Source: Albifimbria verrucaria
Taxonomy: Eukaryota; Ascomycota; Sordariomycetes; Hypocreales; Stachybotryaceae
Assembly (NCBI GenBank): GCA_020081605.1
Contig: JAHREC010000011.1
Coordinates: forward strand, 4,712,001 to 4,776,000
Direction of reading: 5' to 3'
DNA: 64,000 bases
Shown here: in pieces, positions 61,141 through 64,000 of the stretch
Position numbering within the stretch: position 1 is the first letter of the stretch
Layout of the letters: each line of letters begins with the position of its first letter
Made by a program: the position numbers and the translations under genes
Notes under the pieces: generated by a model
Seen by the model: only the letters and a program-made list of their open reading frames with translations
Database searches by the model: none
What the model was told of the DNA's origin: nothing

Positions 61141-62472
61141 CTAATCTCTATACGAGGAGGTAAAAGATCGTCGTGCAAATGAACCATGAATGGCATCATT
61201 ATCTTCGTCCTCCGGGTCCCTCTTACGCTTCTGAGAAGAGCTGTTTTCAAATTCCTGTGTTTTTTCTGAATCATCTGTTGTGACAGATTCGTTTGTATCG
61301 TCGTCTTCTGTTTCTTTGGTCTCTTCATCAACTTGTGCAGTTGCTTCGACATGCGTATTTGTAGAGGAAACTTTTCCATCTAGCTTGGATGAAGTGTATG
61401 CCCATTCTACCTCGTGCTCATGACCGGCCAATACATGGACAAACCACAGCGCCAGGCTGACTGTCCACTCGTTATAATTCTTAGAACGATCAGGACGATG
61501 GTTTCCCCATGGAATGGATATGTATTCCATAAGTCCGTTCTTTATCAGGCTATGTTCTAGGTCGAGTTCTGGCTCTTGAAGCTTGTATCCTACTCATGTG
61601 TCAGCCAGGAACATTTCTCAACTAGAAAGAAATTAGACGCACGTATGTTTTCATTTCGTGGACTTATCCTGAAAATAAATGCTTCATGGCATGTTAAAAT
61701 GCATCCGTAGCGTGAAAGACTTCGAATGCAATAAGTAAATGCTTGTCTGATAGGCCATGCGATGTTTTCGTTCTCCTTGCCGAAGATCCACTCTCCATTC
61801 TCATCTATAAGGTCATTCTCCCATAACCATTCACTTTTCCACTTTGCAGCTGACTTGAATTCCTTAGGAATCTCTCTAATTGCGAATGATCATTTTTGCC
61901 ACTGTTATCTGACGTTGCAAAGTTTGCATCTGTCACTGTTGACTGCAGCGATATTGCACCTGAGTCTGGTCGCAGTTTGTGGAGCGATTGTTTCCTTGGA
62001 CGTCTGGCATTATCTGAACATTGCCTAGAGGGCTGTAGTCGCTTCCCTTCTGTCTTTGGAGGCGTTGCCGAATCTTCCCTCTTTATTGCTTTCCCGAGTT
62101 TCCAAATGGCTGGGTGAAAACGCGATAAAATTGGTATAGACGCAGCTGTTACAAGAGTCTTCGTCCATTTGTTGTATAATTCCTTGGTGTCTTCTTCGTC
62201 ATAAATCTCGCAGTCCGTCTCTAGGATAATGGTGGGATAAGGGGCAGCTGTCTTCGTTTTTGCCTCGCTTCCTGCATTAAATGCCCTCCGTAAACTTCTT
62301 CCAAGAGCTGAAAATTAAACCCACTCCATGGAAGTAGTTGTCTAGGGAAATGGAAACGTGGGCTTCTCGTTAATGTTTTACTTGTTGGCGCGTGATGATG
62401 CACCGGTGGGTTGCGATGAGTTAGAAATTCGAAAATTGAAGTTGCAGAGCTCTGATTCTGTACAGTAGACAT
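61141..62472 (-). CDS. Fungal conserved-type hypothetical protein (two frameshifts)
   Basis: Reads as one gene of about 420-430 residues once two single bases are restored, at CCC 62284-62286 and at 61878-61882. It starts MSTVQNQSSATSIFEFL at 62472 without a signal peptide. AAPYPTIILETDCEIYDE, a basic Ser-rich middle, and IREIPKEFKSAAKWKSEWLW follow. Then comes the best-conserved-looking part, NENIAWPIRQAFTYCIRSLS, YGCILTCHEAFIFRISP and EYISIPWGNHR. An intron lies at about 61,588-61,650. The last 80 residues are acidic and low complexity (EETKETEDDDTNE). The Tyr-Gly...Phe-x-x-Arg pattern recalls a fungal family found near kinase-like domains, but I cannot name it. It is divergent from the Fta2-like gene, 0.5 kb apart. 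Confidence 0.5.
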
Positions 62473-62969
62473 GATTCATAAATATAATGATCGCTTTAAT
62501 ATCGCTCTTTTCAGATGAACTCATCCAGTTAAGATATGTTTATGATGAACAATAAAGTGAGCAAAGGCTACTGAGACATGACCGCATCTCCCAGCTCCCA
62601 ACATGCAAGACAACCGGGCACATGTATTTAAGGGCGGCTGACGCGCGCGAGGCTTGAAACTAGTCCGAGCTGAGCGGAGCCCCAAAGACGACGACTGAGC
62701 TGAATTCCATTAACTCCTGATTCCTGCATATGCCAGGCACTTGGTGATGTCTTGGTGTGCATCAAGTCCCTATAGCAGCGCCGTGGTTGGCTAGAAAGAT
62801 GACCCCACCATTGCAACCTTCCAATATCGTAGTTGTGAAAATGAAACCGGTCAGACGAAACCGGACAAGAGGAGAAGCGTCTATTATAAGATGCCGCATA
62901 AGCGTTGCCTCGCCAGGTTGTTGCAATACGGAAAGCAGTGCTTGGCCCCCATCTCAACTGAGTCTTGCA

Positions 62970-63864
62970 ATGTCGAATCGAGCACGCTCTGGGTCTATTC
63001 CCACAGAACTCCCTCCTTGTGACGGTCCCAAGCTTCAATTGTTCGAATACCATGAGTCGCCTATTGAGTGGTTAGAAAGACTCGATACAAATCGGGACAC
63101 GGATGCTGCAACAGAGGGCTATGTTTTCCGCGCCAGGATTAGGGGACGGCTATACGCCATCAAAGTGGTCCGTCGTTGTCTTTGCTTCGGATGCTACGGG
63201 ATAATTATTGACGCGATCTTAGTTCAAATTCTTTGATCCGATCTTAAGCAAAGACTACTGGGGTCCATTGATAGGCAGGGACACAGATTTGAGAGAGGTT
63301 GCATATTATACCGATCCATTTTTCGCTGAATGTAGAGCATACGGCCGCATACGACATCTCGTGGGTAAGAAGAAAATAAAGCCAACAATTGCCATCCACT
63401 GTTATGGCTGGCTCTTCTTGAAAGAAAGAGATGAACGAAATTTGAGAAAGTTCAACCTCAATTTCGATCTTGATCAAACCGATCTCCTTTTCCAGCAGTC
63501 GACGATCGGTGGATGCAGAATTCGAGCTATAGTAAAGGACATCGCCTCCACAGAGCATGGAATCTCGCAGAGTAATTTGGGCAAGATTCTGTCGGGAATT
63601 AAATCACTCAACAGGAACAAAATTTACAACTTGGACATACGGCTTGACAATTATAGAGACGGACAAATGGTTGACTTTGGTTCATCCTGGACTGAGCCGC
63701 ATGACATCCTCAATGCCTTGGACGATAGAGCGGCGAGAGGGTCAAGGATTACAGACCGAGTCCTTTTTGACCAGATGGTGAGAGATGAAGCCATCCCCAA
63801 CCCAAAAGGGTTGCGCGCGATGCCAGATACGAAATATCTGAAGAAATTGAGGCCACGGAAGTGA
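62970..63864 (+). CDS. Kinetochore Sim4-subunit Fta2-like protein (kinase-like fold)
   Basis: It matches the fungal Fta2 family (Pfam FTA2), which has a degenerate protein-kinase-like shape. In filamentous fungi this family is expanded, and most members have no proven kinetochore role. Start MSNRARSGSIPTELPPCDG at 62970. YVFRARIRGRLYAIKV corresponds to the lysine strand, followed by an intron of about 60 bases (63,169-63,228). Then FKFFDPILSKDYWG, YTDPFFAECRAYGRI, AIHCYGWLFLKERDE and LDIRLDNYRDGQMVDFGSSW, which resembles the catalytic-loop/DFG region of kinases. An earlier Met at 62757 gives an unrelated-looking extension. The frame is intact, about 280 residues. Gene family clear, role inferred. 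Confidence 0.7.
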
Positions 63865-64000
63865 ACAATACGTGACCAGTTGGGCCTTGGACAGAGTCAC
63901 ATTTATTGAAGCTAGCCACATTGGAACAAATGATTGATGATGATTTACATGTTGACCTCCTAGACCATTAAGTCTTTAAGCGAGTTAACTTTATGCCAGT
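63865..64000. other. 3' flank at window edge
   Basis: AT-rich sequence after the Fta2-like stop. No feature is seen. Confidence 0.4.

Overview
The window is nuclear DNA from a filamentous ascomycete (Pezizomycotina, most likely a Sordariomycete, possibly Hypocreales). Genes sit on both strands and carry short (about 45-75 bp) GT...AG introns. Many products are fungus-specific: Zn2Cys6 regulator, fungal TRP/flavin-carrier-like channel, GH11 xylanase, Fta2-like protein, Cox23 and the NatB subunit Naa25. There are no operons, CRISPR arrays, recognisable tRNAs or intact transposons. The species call rests on protein style only.

Layout. 0.3-7.2 kb: an enolase-superfamily sugar-acid dehydratase, a GH11 xylanase and a secreted beta-lactamase-family hydrolase. 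8.7-13.4 kb: a divergent Fet3 ferroxidase / Ftr1 permease pair for high-affinity iron uptake, with an ATCTGATAA iron-repressor-type site near each gene. 13.4-23.1 kb: a decayed gene remnant, a small acidic Cys-rich protein, a seven-helix membrane protein (paralogue of one at 52.7 kb), an NmrA-like fragment and a LovD/EstB-like hydrolase. 24.7-36.0 kb: a compact catabolic block of APC transporter, secreted YtcJ-type amidohydrolase, aldehyde dehydrogenase, copper amine oxidase and Zn2Cys6 regulator. Their likely joint job is to release an amine from an N-acyl or N-formyl amide and oxidise it to aldehyde and acid. 36.6-48.0 kb: mostly housekeeping genes (TRP-like channel, HD-domain nucleotidase, germin-like cupin, COX23, NAA25). 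48.6-54.0 kb: an unknown coiled-coil protein and the second membrane paralogue. 57.9-63.9 kb: a secreted CHRD protein with 36-bp tandem repeats, then a divergent pair made of an unknown protein and an Fta2-like protein.

A striking property of the raw sequence is that most recognisable genes are broken by single missing bases, about 27 in all, nearly always inside short homopolymers. Reading frame and similarity resume at once on the other side. In the CHRD gene one repeat unit is 35 nt where its sisters are 36 nt, because CCC reads CC. This looks like systematic homopolymer under-calling rather than mass gene death, so the broken genes are annotated here as single genes with frameshifts.
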